In this document: positions 52,119 to 61,816 of the stretch, piece after piece
How positions within the stretch are numbered: position 1 is the first letter of the stretch
Layout: the number at the start of each line of letters is the position of its first letter
Translations under genes and position numbers: made by a program
The notes under the pieces: generated by a model
Databases searched by the model: none
The model's input: only the letters and a program-made list of their open reading frames with translations
What the model was told of the DNA's origin: nothing
Assembly: GCA_003221695.1 (NCBI GenBank)
Contig: QHSX01000044.1
Span: forward strand, 124,001-188,000
DNA: 64,000 bases
Origin: Candidatus Rokuibacteriota bacterium
GTDB lineage: Bacteria; Methylomirabilota; Methylomirabilia; Rokubacteriales; CSP1-6
Direction: 5' to 3'

Positions 52119-52235
52119 ATGGAGCTGATCGCGAACCGGACGTTCGACGCGATCGACGTCGGCGACACCCCGCGCACGTCGACGAAGAGTACGCCAAGAG
52201 CGATCTCTTTCACAAGATCGCCGCGCACGGGCCCG
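52119..52235 (+). pseudogene. Relic of a MaoC-like enoyl-CoA hydratase
   Basis: MELIANRTFDAIDVGDT is followed, in another frame and with about 20 residues missing, by PAHVDEEYAKSDLFHKIAAHG. These are the first strand and the hydratase motif of MaoC domains, as in enoyl-CoA hydratase/phosphate acetyltransferase fusions. The rest is absent and the sequence runs into the next gene. The remaining 51897-52246 stretch holds only this and the ATPase relic. Confidence 0.7.
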
Positions 52236-52246
52236 CATCCACACCC

Positions 52247-53029
52247 TTGACCTCGTCGGCGCCTGACGCCCTCACCCCGCGTGCCTTCGGCTGGCGCGTC
52301 GGCGGGCTGCTGGCGCTCGGCGCGATCGCGACCGCCGCGGTCTTCACGCTCCCGCCGATCCCGCAGGACCCCGCATACCACGACTTCGCCGACCACCGAC
52401 GAGTGCTCGGCATCCCCAGCGCGCTCAACGTCCTCTCGAACCTGCCGCTCGCGCTCGTCGGGAGCATCGGGCTGGCGGTGGTCGCGCGCGGGCGTGGCGG
52501 CTGGGAGCGTGCGGCGCTCCTCGTCCTCTTCACGGGCTTGGCGCTGACCGGCGTGGGCTCCGCCTACTACCACGCTGCGCCCACCACGGCGACGCTCTTC
52601 TGGGACCGCCTGCCGATGGCGGTCGCCTTCATGGCGTTCTGCGCACTCACGCTCGGCGAGCGCGTGAGCCCGCGCGCCGGCCCGTGGCTGCTCGCCGCCC
52701 TCGTCATGATCGGGGTCGCCAGTGTCGTGATCTGGCGCCTCGGCGAGACCGCGGGCGCGGGCGACCTCAGGCTCTACGGCCTCGTGCAGTTCCTGCCGGC
52801 GGTCCTCCTCCCGCTGGCGCTCGTCCTGTTTCCGGCGCGCTGGCTTCGAACCTCAGATCTCCTGGGGGCCATCGGCTGGTATGCGGTGGCGAAACTCTGC
52901 GAAGCGCTCGACCGACCGATCTTCGCCGTGGGCGGGATCGTCAGCGGGCACACGCTCAAGCACCTGGCGGCGGCGACGGCCGCCGCGTGGCTCCTGCGCG
53001 TGGTGGCAGGCTCGCCGGAGCCACGATAA
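52247..53029 (+). CDS. CREST-superfamily (ceramidase-like) membrane protein
   Basis: A 260-residue protein with seven predicted helices. AYHDFADHRRVLGIPSALNV followed by LSNLPLALVGSIG, then GSAYYHAAPTTATLFWDRLP and GHTLKHLAAATAAAW carry the Asp, Ser-His and His-His pattern of alkaline ceramidase/PAQR-type metal hydrolases. Bacterial substrates are unknown. A TTG start at 52247 gives a normal N-terminus but has no clear ribosome site; the gene begins right after the MaoC relic. The stop lies in a 13 bp tandem duplication (GCCACGATAATA twice). Confidence 0.85.
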   Translation: MTSSAPDALTPRAFGWRVGGLLALGAIATAAVFTLPPIPQDPAYHDFADHRRVLGIPSALNVLSNLPLALVGSIGLAVVARGRGGWERAALLVLFTGLALTGVGSAYYHAAPTTATLFWDRLPMAVAFMAFCALTLGERVSPRAGPWLLAALVMIGVASVVIWRLGETAGAGDLRLYGLVQFLPAVLLPLALVLFPARWLRTSDLLGAIGWYAVAKLCEALDRPIFAVGGIVSGHTLKHLAAATAAAWLLRVVAGSPEPR

Positions 53030-53055
53030 TAAGCCACGATAATAGAGGTCGCTCA

Positions 53056-53091
53056 CCAGGCCACGCCGGCTGTCTTTGCCGGCGTGCCTGG
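53056..53091. terminator. Bidirectional terminator-like hairpin
   Basis: CCAGGCCACGCCGGC pairs with GCCGGCGTGCCTGG, one bulge, loop TGTCTTT. It lies between the convergent CREST gene and the small exported protein. It is the strongest inverted repeat in the neighbourhood. Confidence 0.7.
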
Positions 53092-53100
53092 CCTACCGAC

Positions 53101-53502
53101 TCACCGACAGAAGACCGTCTGGCGGAGTTGGACGTATCCCGGGCCGCACGGCACGGACTTCTCGTTACCGCCGAGCTCGATGTCGCTGACCGTCGCGGTT
53201 AACACATCGCCCGGCGTCACGACCTCGTGCGCGTACTTCACGATCGTCCAGGCCGTGAGATTCTTCTCAGGGTCGATCACGTACTCTCGGACGTTGTCGG
53301 CAACGATCGCGGTACCGTTCACCGACAGCTGGGCGTTGACCAGATCCGCCGTCCCGTGCGCGACGACCACTGCGATGAAATAACCGAAACTGAATTGTGC
53401 CGCCACGACCCGATCGACGGTGACGTCACCCGCGATCGCCGGACGCGCGACGACGGACAGACAGAGGAAGATCAGCACGGCCAGAATCCTCAAGGTACGC
53501 AT
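53101..53502 (-). CDS. Small exported protein of unknown function
   Basis: A 133-residue protein with a signal peptide (RTLRILAVLIFLCLSVVARPAIAG) and a beta-rich mature part (DVTVDRVVAAQFSFGYFIAVVV, AQLSVNGTAIVADNVREYVID) ending in a Cys-containing GPGYVQLRQTVFCR. The ATG at 53502 is fixed by GGGAGGTGA. No family is recognised. Codons are less GC-rich than in neighbours, and it lies next to the tRNA fragment, so it may be acquired. Confidence 0.75.
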   Translation of the reverse strand: MRTLRILAVLIFLCLSVVARPAIAGDVTVDRVVAAQFSFGYFIAVVVAHGTADLVNAQLSVNGTAIVADNVREYVIDPEKNLTAWTIVKYAHEVVTPGDVLTATVSDIELGGNEKSVPCGPGYVQLRQTVFCR

Positions 53503-53625
53503 CGTCACCTCCCGGCAGCTCACTTCGCCGCGTGGATCAGTGCACGGCATACGACTCGTCGACGGTCACCAGGGTAGCAAGACGGTCGACGCGGCTTCAA
53601 TGAGGAAAGCGCCTCAATTCGACGA

Positions 53626-53655
53626 GGGGGGCTACGGGTCGTCCCGTAACCCCCC
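53626..53655. terminator. Strong hairpin after the tRNA fragment
   Basis: GGGGGG-C-TACGGG-TCGT-CCCGTA-A-CCCCCC: two six-pair stems with one mismatch and a four-base loop. It lies 10 bases past the 3' end of the tRNA-Gly fragment in its direction of transcription, where a tRNA terminator would be. Confidence 0.65.
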
Positions 53656-53665
53656 CCTGAAGATT

Positions 53666-53710
53666 TGGAGCGGCCGACCGGATTCGAACCGGCGACGACC
53701 AGCTTGGGAA
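53666..53710 (-). pseudogene. 3' fragment of a tRNA-Gly (CCC), possible attachment site
   Basis: On the minus strand the sequence runs from the anticodon loop TTCCCAA (anticodon CCC) through GCTGG, the T-arm GCCGGTTCGAATCCGGT, acceptor strand CGGCCGC, discriminator T and encoded CCA. The 5' half is missing: no GCGGCCG acceptor partner, D-arm or anticodon 5' strand is found upstream. The break at the anticodon loop is where many integrases recombine. A 7 bp inverted repeat (AAGATTT/AAATCTT) frames it. The rest of 53503-53954 shows no gene. Confidence 0.75.
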
Positions 53711-53954
53711 ATCTTTCGCGGCGGATCCGCTGGTATCCCACGGTATACCTATCGCGAAGTTAGCGAGCTGGGCTTGTATGGCGCAAGGCCTGAGAGAGGG
53801 TCATCTACCGACGTTTTGTCAGAAAATTGTCAGAATCGGTACCCGCGCCGAGAGCCGCGTTCCTCCAGCGTCACTCGGCCGACCGGCTGTACGAACCCCA
53901 GCTCGAATTGGAGCCCGGGCTGGACGAGCAGCACCGCGGAAGGGAGTCCGGCGC

Positions 53955-56078
53955 TCAGTCGGCAGCGCCGACTCCCCGCACCTCAAACGTCGCGCTGGTG
54001 CGCAGACGGCCGTCTACATCCACGAGTGACAGTCGGTGTTTGCCCGAGCGTGGCGCCCACAGCACGAGAGACGTGGCAATGCCGATATCGGCGCCGTCCA
54101 GAACCCAACGCAAATCGGGCGATGCGTGCTCGGCCTCGAAGGCGACTCGTTGGTACGTGGCCGGAATATCGGGGTCGAGCGCGATGCGTGTCCCCGAGGT
54201 CGGAGCCACAATGCGTGGATGCCCGTAGCCGCCGATCCTCGGCAGCGCGATCGGCTCTGTGCCCCTGAGGAACCACTCCTCGCGCGCCGGCTCCGCGGTC
54301 CGGGCGAAGTCGACCCGCGCCCGAACGACGCCAGCCGGCGGCGCGGGAGCGTGACTGGACCGCGCACGGTGGAGGTACGTCATGATCTCCAGCCACACAG
54401 GAGCGGCACCGGTAATACCGCTCACATTCCACATCGGCTCACCGGAAAAATTTCCCGCCCAAACCCCCACGGTGTAGTCGCGCGAGTATCCGACGCACCA
54501 GTTGTCGCGCATGTCCTTGCTCGTTCCTGTCTTCACCGAGGTCCAGAAGGGTGTGGCCAGGGCGTTTTCGAGCCCAAAGGTGGCGCTGCGACTCTCGCGG
54601 TCGGCGAGCATGTGTGACACGAGGAACGCGGCGGCCTCAGAGTACACGCGTCGCTCCTCGCCCGTCGTCTCCCCGGGCGTGAGACGCAGGCGGCTCCACC
54701 GACCGCTATTGGCGAGCGTCCGGTAAGCGTTGACGAGCTCCCACAGGCTTACGTCGGCGGAGCCGAGCGCGAGGGACGGGCCGTAGAAGTCGCCCCCCTC
54801 GCGCAGCCCCTCGAAGCCGAGGCGCCGCAATCGTTGCGCGAACACCTCGTCGCCGACGAGACCCAGCGTTCGCACGGCGGGGACGTTGAGCGAGGAGGCG
54901 AGCGCAGTGCGCACGCTGACAAGGCCGAGGAACCGCTCGTCGTAGTTTTGGGGCCGGTAGAGCCCGCCCGAAACCAATATTTCAACCGGGCTGTCCTCGA
55001 CGAGGGAGGCCGGCGTAACGAGACGCTCGTCGAGGGCGAGGGCGTAGAGGAACGGCTTGAGCGTCGAGCCTGCTTGGCGCCTGGCCCGGACGCCATCGAC
55101 CCAGCGTGCGCTCGACGCGTCACCCGCGCTGCCAACGTAGGCGAGCACGCCTCCCGTGGCGTTATCCACGACGAGGACGGCGCCGTCCTGGACGTGCTGG
55201 GCACGCACAGAAGCGAGTTGGGCCAGGAGCGCGTCTGCGGCGAGCCGCTGGAGTGGGGCATCGAGCGTGGACCGCACCACGACGGCCGCGGGTGCCGCCG
55301 CCGTCGACGGCCCGAGCAGCCGCGATGCGACGTGCGGTGCGAGCACCACCCGCGGGCCCGTGCCTCTCGGCGCCCGCGCAGCGCGGGCCACGGCGGCCCT
55401 GATCGCCGCCGGCGCGGCCCCGCCGAGCGCTGACGGCGCTCGGCGGACCCAGGTCTCGGGCGTCGCGTTTGGCGAGCGTAACCGCACCGCGAGCACCGCG
55501 GACTCCGCAGCATCCAACCCGTGCGGCGTCTTGTCGAACAGCACCGCAGCGGCGGCCGCCACGCCTTGGAGTTCCCCGCGGAACGTCACGAGGTTCAGAT
55601 ATGCCTCAAGGATCTCGCGCTTCGACCAGTTCGACTCGAGCGCCCAGGCGAGCCGCATCTGCCGCAACTTCTGCGTGAGCGTCCGGGGACCGCCCTGACG
55701 GTGGAGCGCCGGATCGAAGAGCGCGGCGAGCTGCATCGAGATCGTGCTGGCACCGCGCAGCGAGCCCCCCATCAGACGCCGTACGGTCGCAGCGACCAGG
55801 GCGGCACCGTCCACACCACCGTGACGATAGAACCGCCGATCCTCTGAGGCGATGACCGCCTCTTGAAGCGCCGGCGAGATGTCGGTCAAGGGCGTCCACT
55901 GTAGGCGCCGGCGTCGCGCGTCGATTCGCAGCTCGTGCAGCGTCTCACCATGACGATCGACGAGGCGGACGTCGGACGTTCGCCAGGCCGCACGCACCGA
56001 CTCGAACGAAGGCACCGGAGACGGCACCACGCTGGCACCTGCGGCCAGTACGACAACGGCCCCGAGCGCGGCGATCAC
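53955..56078 (-). CDS. pbpC: Penicillin-binding protein 1C
   Basis: A 707-residue periplasmic peptidoglycan synthase. The N-terminal helix (1-17) is followed by a GT51 glycosyltransferase domain (EAVIASEDRRFYRHGG, catalytic E79; GASTISMQLAALF), a transpeptidase domain with the SxxK motif in AGSTLKPF, SSLNVPAVRTLG and KTGTSKDMRDNWCVGY, and a C-terminal BiPBP domain. The GTG at 56078 overlaps the alpha-2-macroglobulin stop (GTGA). pbpC next to a bacterial alpha-2-macroglobulin is a known partnership, thought to repair the wall after a breach. Confidence 0.94.
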   Translation of the reverse strand: MIAALGAVVVLAAGASVVPSPVPSFESVRAAWRTSDVRLVDRHGETLHELRIDARRRRLQWTPLTDISPALQEAVIASEDRRFYRHGGVDGAALVAATVRRLMGGSLRGASTISMQLAALFDPALHRQGGPRTLTQKLRQMRLAWALESNWSKREILEAYLNLVTFRGELQGVAAAAAVLFDKTPHGLDAAESAVLAVRLRSPNATPETWVRRAPSALGGAAPAAIRAAVARAARAPRGTGPRVVLAPHVASRLLGPSTAAAPAAVVVRSTLDAPLQRLAADALLAQLASVRAQHVQDGAVLVVDNATGGVLAYVGSAGDASSARWVDGVRARRQAGSTLKPFLYALALDERLVTPASLVEDSPVEILVSGGLYRPQNYDERFLGLVSVRTALASSLNVPAVRTLGLVGDEVFAQRLRRLGFEGLREGGDFYGPSLALGSADVSLWELVNAYRTLANSGRWSRLRLTPGETTGEERRVYSEAAAFLVSHMLADRESRSATFGLENALATPFWTSVKTGTSKDMRDNWCVGYSRDYTVGVWAGNFSGEPMWNVSGITGAAPVWLEIMTYLHRARSSHAPAPPAGVVRARVDFARTAEPAREEWFLRGTEPIALPRIGGYGHPRIVAPTSGTRIALDPDIPATYQRVAFEAEHASPDLRWVLDGADIGIATSLVLWAPRSGKHRLSLVDVDGRLRTSATFEVRGVGAAD

Positions 56079-59000
56079 GGCCGCACCTCCACGGGGGCGT
56101 TCGGCAGCTCGCCGAACATCTCCGGCGCGTAGAGCGCGTCGACGCGGGTCGTCGGGAGCAGGAAGCGCCCAGTCTGGTTGAGCCTGAGCGTGTACTCGAC
56201 GGTGAAGGTTCCCTTCGGCACCCACGCGTAGTAGGCGCGGAACGCCTCGAAGGCGCGCTCCTCATACGCCGGCCATGCGGCGCCACTCTCGCTCTGGCCC
56301 TTGGTCGCGATCGACGACTCGCGCCGGAGGCCGCGGCCCACGTGTGACGCACCGCCCGGAATTGGATCGTTCACAACCACCCAGGACATGTCAGCCTGCG
56401 CCTCGACCTCCAGCTTCACGCGGAGCAGGTCGCCGCGGCTCCAACGCCCCGGATGCTGCTGCTCGATGGGCGTGATGGTCTTGGCGATCTTGTAGCCGCT
56501 CGAGAGCGGCGCGGCGAGTGGGATCGCGGCCTGCGCCTGCACAGTAATCCACGGCTGACCTGAGCCTTCGTGGCTGAGCGCCACCTCCGAGCGTTCGGTG
56601 GGCCACGGCAGTGCGAGCGTGCCGCCCTTCGGGACGGCCAGCCAATCAATCCGTTGCGAGACCGCCGCGAGCGTGGCCGAGGTCCTGCCGCCGACTGGCG
56701 TCCGCTCGAAGCTGCGCGAGAATTTCTCGAGCGCCAGCACGCCCCACGCGTTCGCGGTCGTCAGATCCCAGGCGCCCCGCTGCTGGCGGGCGAGCGCGCC
56801 GCCGACCAGTCGCGGAAGATCGTCGCGCCACTTGTCAGCATCGAGCAGCGCGAGGATGAGCCGAACGGCGTTCGAGTCCGACGAGACCATGAGCCACCAG
56901 AGGGCATCCGACCGCTCCGTCGAGAAGCCCATCGTCGTTCCTTGGAGGTTGAGCCGCGCGCGCAGGACTCGCTCGGCCTCGGCGAGGCGCGCGGTGCGGT
57001 CGGCGATGCCGTCCACGCGCCGGAGGATGGACCACCAGTCGAGAACGGCGGAGGTCGGCCAGAGGTTTGGCTCGACCCGAAGGCTTGCCAGCAGCGCCGG
57101 CTCCGCCCGGCCGTAACGCGCGAGCGCCTCGAGCGCGGCGAGCTTGCGCAGAGTGAGATCGGGTGACGGCACTTCCGAGCGCCGCACGATCCGGCCCTCG
57201 ATGAAAGCGCGGAGTCCGCCCTCCAGGCGGCCGCGCACGTCCTCGGGGATTGGCCACCCCGCCTCGTTGCTCAGTGCCAACACGTAGGCCGTGAGCACCT
57301 CGCTGCCCGACACCATCGACGGAAAGTACTTGAGCAGGCCGTCGGCGTCGAGGTGCGCGGGGAGGGCGTTGAGGACGATCCGCCACTGCGCCTCATCGCG
57401 GAGGGCGACGGCGCGTGAGACGAGCTGCTCGAGGCACGTGTACGGATACGCGCGCATCCAGCCGCGCAAAGCGTCCAGGCCCTCAACCAGCGTCGGTCGC
57501 AGCGCGATCTGCACGCCGCCCCGGCCAGGGACGGCGTCGGCCGGGCGCTCGACGGCCTGGCGCATGATGCGCTGCCGCGGGTCCCACTGAAACAGCGTTG
57601 CCTGGAACGTTCGGACGCTCACCGCGGCGACCACCTGTTGGGCTACGACGACCCGGTCCATCCGGCCGCCGGCCTCGCCCGCCTCAATCTCGTAGCGCAG
57701 CGTGCGCGCGCCGACCGGGGCCGTCACCTCCCACGCGACGGTGTGTGCCTCGCCGGCGGCCAGCGCGACCGTCTGCCGCCGAAGCGGCGTCGCGAGCCCC
57801 TCGACACGGGCCGCGGCGACAACCTCCATCGGCCGCTCTGTGGCGTTTCGAAGCGTGACCTCGGCGGGGAAACGATCGCCCTCGCGGACGAGCGGCGCGA
57901 TCCCCGGCAGCACCATCAGGTCCTGCGTGGTGCGGACGGTGAGGGCGCCCGTACCGAAGGCGTCGACACCGCTCGTGGCGACAGCGACGATCCGGAAGCT
58001 CGTCAGCGAGTCGTTGAGGGGAATCTCGAGGGCGGCGTCGCCCCGTCCATCCAGCGCGACGCGTGCCTTCCAGAAGAGGAGCGTATCGAACAGTTCGCGG
58101 GTTGTTTTGCTACCGCCACCACCGCCCTGCGGGAGCGCCTTGAGTCCGAAGTGGCGCTGGCCGACCACGTGCCCCTGCGCGGTGCTGGTCTCGACGGCAT
58201 AGTCGCGACGCTGCATCATCCCCTCGAGGAGGTTCCAGCTCTCATTCGGCAAGAGCTCGAGGAGCCCTTCGTCCACCGCAGCGACGGCGATCTCGCTCCC
58301 AGGCGCGGGCGCCTTGCCGTCTGACGTGCGCACGGCTATCGAAACGGGAACCGTGTCGCGCACCCGATACGTCGTGCGCCCGGAGGTCACCTTGACGGTG
58401 AGCTCGTGGGCTCGCCAGCCCACGCGGATCTCTGCGATGCCAAGCTTGAACGCCGGGCGGCCCAGGTCCACCATCGCCGTCGGTTGGATACCGCCGACCC
58501 GCCCGCGCACCACAAGGACCGAGACAAACACGTTGGGTGCATACGCGCCGCGGAGCGGCACCTCCACCCAGGGTTCGCTGCCGGACACCGGCCTCACCCA
58601 CGCGTCAAGGACGCCCTCGCGCTCGACCGTGACCAGCGCCGTGGCCTCGCGGAACGGCATCCGTACCTGAAGGCGCGCTGTCTCATTGGGCTCGTATCGA
58701 CGCCGCTCGGGCAGGAGGTCGATACGATCGCTCTCACTCACGTCGAACCACCACTGCGCCTCCGGGCTGACCATCCACACGTCAGCCTGTGCGGTCGTCG
58801 TGTGACCGGCTGAATCCGTCGTGAGCGCCTGGAGGATGATGTGGCCGCTCACACCCGGAGCGCCCTCGCAGACCAGCACGCCGCCGACCGGTGTCACGCC
58901 TCGGCAGAACTCGCCCCGGCGGCGGATCTGTTGGACGTGTTCGTACGCGTAGAAGCCACCGACGAGCCGTTTGCGGTGCGAATAGAGCGTCCGCTCGAAG

Positions 59001-61816
59001 ACGTCGACGCGGACCTCGGCGCCAGCCACCGGCCGCCCGGCGAGATCGACGACGGCGACCTGCGTACTGATGTGATCCCCGAATGCCACGCTGGACTCAG
59101 GCCGGATGCCGACCAGGCGCGACGCCGGCCAGAGCGGGATGCGGGTCGAGACCGTCTGGACTTCGCCCGCCGGGTCGCGGAATTCGAGCTCGGTCAGCAG
59201 GTCGCGTGGCGTCGCCGCGGGCGGCAGGCCCCGAATGGTCGCGCGCGCCGTCCCGGCTGCGTCGAGCGTGAGCTGGTCGCGCTGATGGATGACGGGCTTC
59301 GCGCGCCTGATTTGCCCCGCGGGAGCTTCCGCGCCCTCCCCACCCTCGTCCGTGTCCGCTAGCCCGCGCCGAGTGGTCCCTTCGGCGACGACACCGTTAG
59401 CGAACGCGAACCGGTCGAAGCCGTCGAACGGCGGTGGCGTTTTCGGAAGGATCTGGGCGCGCAGTGTCACCGGCAGCCGTCTGGCGCCGCCGCCTGCGAG
59501 GTACCGGACGCTGAGGTCGAGCGGGATCTCCGTCGCGTTGACCTGTGGCTCCGCCGGTGGCCTGAGCACCGCCTTCATGAATGGGATACGGAACTCCTCG
59601 ACCCTGAACTCACCCCCTTCCCGCTCACCCTCGCGTTCGAAGCGAGGCGGCGCGCCCCGCGAACCGGCATCGAAGGCGACGACGTAGCGGCCGAGCTTCG
59701 CGCTCTTTGGGATCGCCCACGTGCTCTCCGCGGCGCCGACCGCGTCCCACGCAAGCGGCAGCTCGTATTTCTCGTCGCTGCCGGTGTGGCGGATGATGGC
59801 CTTCGTCGGCCGGTCCTTCGGCGGCGTCGGCGCGAAGCCGGTCAACGTCCGCGTCCTGACCACATGCTTCATGTGGACGGTGTCACCCGCTCGCAGCAGC
59901 GGCCGGTCGAAGATCGTGTGAACCGCCGCCGCCCCCTGCCACGACGAGGGCCGCGGGAGCTGGAAGCGCCAGGGCTCGACGCCGTCGTCCCAGCTCGAGT
60001 GGACGAAGCTCAGGTCGTCGAGCGTCTGTGCGATGACGAAGAGGCCCGAGCCCAGCTGGCTCAGCGCACGCGATTGGGTCCAGTCATCACCGTACGAGTG
60101 GTCGCAGTCCGGCAGCGCGGTCCGCGCCGGAAGACCCGTCACAATCGCGAGTCCCCGTGCGTCGGTCCACCCCTGCCATCGCACGTCGCCCCTGCAGTCC
60201 TGTACGGTCACGCGCGCGCCCTCGACCGGCCGCGCGTGGTCGAGCGTGGTGACCCAGACCAGCCCGTTCTCCGCTCCCCATTTGAAGTGGACGGAGAGGT
60301 TCGTGACAAGCGCAGCCGCGGGAACGTACATCGGCGTGGCCGGACCAAGGAATGACGCGCCGAGGCGCGCGCTCTCGAGCTCGACAATGTAGAGCCCCGG
60401 CTCACCGAGTGGGATGCCGACCACCTCGAACGCGTCCGCACCGCCAGGCTTAGGCAGGGTGAACTCGCGGCGCGCGCGCTCGTTCGGGCCGAAGACCGAC
60501 GCCGCGCGCCGCGCGCCGGCGACACGCCGGAGCCACGGCACGATATCCCGACTGTAGGCGGGCGGAATTCTCAAGACTGTCGTCGTTACGCGCTGGAGGA
60601 GCTCACCCAGCACACCGCGCTCGTCACGCTCGGCCCGGAGCATCCGCGCGCGCACCTCGGGCTCCAGCCGACGCAGCGTGACCGGGAGCACCGGGTCGGC
60701 GCGCTCGACGATGCCGAAGCGCGCGGAGAACTTCGCGAGTGGCGGAAACGGCGCTGTCTTCACCGTCAGCGGGAACCTGTCAGCATTGATGGCAACGCGC
60801 CCGGCGTCATCCTTGAGGTCGGCGGGCACCTCCAGACTGAACGCCGAGGATTCCGGGAACGGCCCCTTGAACGCGACCGCGTAGTGCAGCGCGGCGCCTT
60901 CGTCGCGCGCCTCAGGCTTCCACCGCCGACCTCGCGGGCCGACGAGGGCCACGCGCCGGGCCTGCTCCCAGAGAACTGGCGCCGAGAAGCGCAGCTGCAT
61001 CGGGGTCACGGGGATACATGCAGCGTCCCGGTGCTCGCGCTCGCACTCGAAGGCGATCTTGAAGGTGTCACGCGCCCTGAAGCTGAGCACCTGGTCTTCG
61101 GTAGTCGCCACGCCGCTCGCAGTCGCCACGCCGCTGCCCCAAACCAAGCGCACGCCGGCGCCGCTCGGAAAATGCTGTCTCGCTTGGATCACGAGCCGGG
61201 GCCCCGGGGGGAGCCACCGCCCTTGGGTTTTCAGGATCTCGTCCCGCACCGCGCCCGAGACGATCCCGACACCAACCGGATCGACGACGCCCTCCACAGA
61301 GAATCGGACATGGTCTATGACCGTGCGCTCCACCGCATCCGCGTCGAGCACCAGCAGGAAGGCTTGGGTTTCGTCGATCCCGCCTGCACCCGCGTATGGC
61401 AGCGAGGCGATGATCGCCGGGCCGCCCGTCGAGAATGAAAACTCGTGCTGGCCGCCTACGGGCTTGCCCCCCAGCGTCACAAGTCCTGCGCGCAGGCGGA
61501 ATGTGCAGCGCACGCCCGCCGGCAGGTCGCGTGCGAAGTCGTAGGCCCAGTCGCGGCTGTCCACCCAGCGAGCCGTCCCCGCCTCTGGGCAGGCGATCTC
61601 AAAGACGTCGGACGCCGGCCGCGGATCGCCCAGAGGAACCATCGGTTCTGAAAAGCGGGCAGTCACCTGCCGGATTTTCTTGATTGTCCCTTCGGGGGAG
61701 AAGTGGACCACGTGCGGGCCGGCAGACTCCTGAGCGGTCGAAGCGGACGGGCCGAGCGGTCCGAGCGCCGGAGCGCCCCACACGACGAGCACCAACGCCA
61801 CGACCGTCTGTCTCAT
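56075..61816 (-). CDS. Bacterial alpha-2-macroglobulin (YfhM/MagD type)
   Basis: A 1913-residue protease trap. A signal peptide (RQTVVALVLVVWGAPALG) precedes MG-type beta domains, a central region with LPSDVE-like strands and DVAVRTSDG motifs, a thioester domain with CLEQ at 1461-1464 (the Cys-Gln thioester), and a C-terminal receptor-like domain ending near MFGELPNAPVEVRP. The intact CLEQ means it should still bond attacking proteases covalently. The ATG at 61816 starts the signal peptide; an ATG 33 bases upstream is less likely. Nothing was seen in the following 61817-62054 gap. Confidence 0.94.
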   Translation of the reverse strand: MRQTVVALVLVVWGAPALGPLGPSASTAQESAGPHVVHFSPEGTIKKIRQVTARFSEPMVPLGDPRPASDVFEIACPEAGTARWVDSRDWAYDFARDLPAGVRCTFRLRAGLVTLGGKPVGGQHEFSFSTGGPAIIASLPYAGAGGIDETQAFLLVLDADAVERTVIDHVRFSVEGVVDPVGVGIVSGAVRDEILKTQGRWLPPGPRLVIQARQHFPSGAGVRLVWGSGVATASGVATTEDQVLSFRARDTFKIAFECEREHRDAACIPVTPMQLRFSAPVLWEQARRVALVGPRGRRWKPEARDEGAALHYAVAFKGPFPESSAFSLEVPADLKDDAGRVAINADRFPLTVKTAPFPPLAKFSARFGIVERADPVLPVTLRRLEPEVRARMLRAERDERGVLGELLQRVTTTVLRIPPAYSRDIVPWLRRVAGARRAASVFGPNERARREFTLPKPGGADAFEVVGIPLGEPGLYIVELESARLGASFLGPATPMYVPAAALVTNLSVHFKWGAENGLVWVTTLDHARPVEGARVTVQDCRGDVRWQGWTDARGLAIVTGLPARTALPDCDHSYGDDWTQSRALSQLGSGLFVIAQTLDDLSFVHSSWDDGVEPWRFQLPRPSSWQGAAAVHTIFDRPLLRAGDTVHMKHVVRTRTLTGFAPTPPKDRPTKAIIRHTGSDEKYELPLAWDAVGAAESTWAIPKSAKLGRYVVAFDAGSRGAPPRFEREGEREGGEFRVEEFRIPFMKAVLRPPAEPQVNATEIPLDLSVRYLAGGGARRLPVTLRAQILPKTPPPFDGFDRFAFANGVVAEGTTRRGLADTDEGGEGAEAPAGQIRRAKPVIHQRDQLTLDAAGTARATIRGLPPAATPRDLLTELEFRDPAGEVQTVSTRIPLWPASRLVGIRPESSVAFGDHISTQVAVVDLAGRPVAGAEVRVDVFERTLYSHRKRLVGGFYAYEHVQQIRRRGEFCRGVTPVGGVLVCEGAPGVSGHIILQALTTDSAGHTTTAQADVWMVSPEAQWWFDVSESDRIDLLPERRRYEPNETARLQVRMPFREATALVTVEREGVLDAWVRPVSGSEPWVEVPLRGAYAPNVFVSVLVVRGRVGGIQPTAMVDLGRPAFKLGIAEIRVGWRAHELTVKVTSGRTTYRVRDTVPVSIAVRTSDGKAPAPGSEIAVAAVDEGLLELLPNESWNLLEGMMQRRDYAVETSTAQGHVVGQRHFGLKALPQGGGGGSKTTRELFDTLLFWKARVALDGRGDAALEIPLNDSLTSFRIVAVATSGVDAFGTGALTVRTTQDLMVLPGIAPLVREGDRFPAEVTLRNATERPMEVVAAARVEGLATPLRRQTVALAAGEAHTVAWEVTAPVGARTLRYEIEAGEAGGRMDRVVVAQQVVAAVSVRTFQATLFQWDPRQRIMRQAVERPADAVPGRGGVQIALRPTLVEGLDALRGWMRAYPYTCLEQLVSRAVALRDEAQWRIVLNALPAHLDADGLLKYFPSMVSGSEVLTAYVLALSNEAGWPIPEDVRGRLEGGLRAFIEGRIVRRSEVPSPDLTLRKLAALEALARYGRAEPALLASLRVEPNLWPTSAVLDWWSILRRVDGIADRTARLAEAERVLRARLNLQGTTMGFSTERSDALWWLMVSSDSNAVRLILALLDADKWRDDLPRLVGGALARQQRGAWDLTTANAWGVLALEKFSRSFERTPVGGRTSATLAAVSQRIDWLAVPKGGTLALPWPTERSEVALSHEGSGQPWITVQAQAAIPLAAPLSSGYKIAKTITPIEQQHPGRWSRGDLLRVKLEVEAQADMSWVVVNDPIPGGASHVGRGLRRESSIATKGQSESGAAWPAYEERAFEAFRAYYAWVPKGTFTVEYTLRLNQTGRFLLPTTRVDALYAPEMFGELPNAPVEVRP

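Noticed and set aside
53503-53954. Integrase or other coding sequence next to the tRNA-Gly fragment
   Set aside because: Frames here are short, arise partly from reading the tRNA fragment as protein, and show no recombinase motifs.
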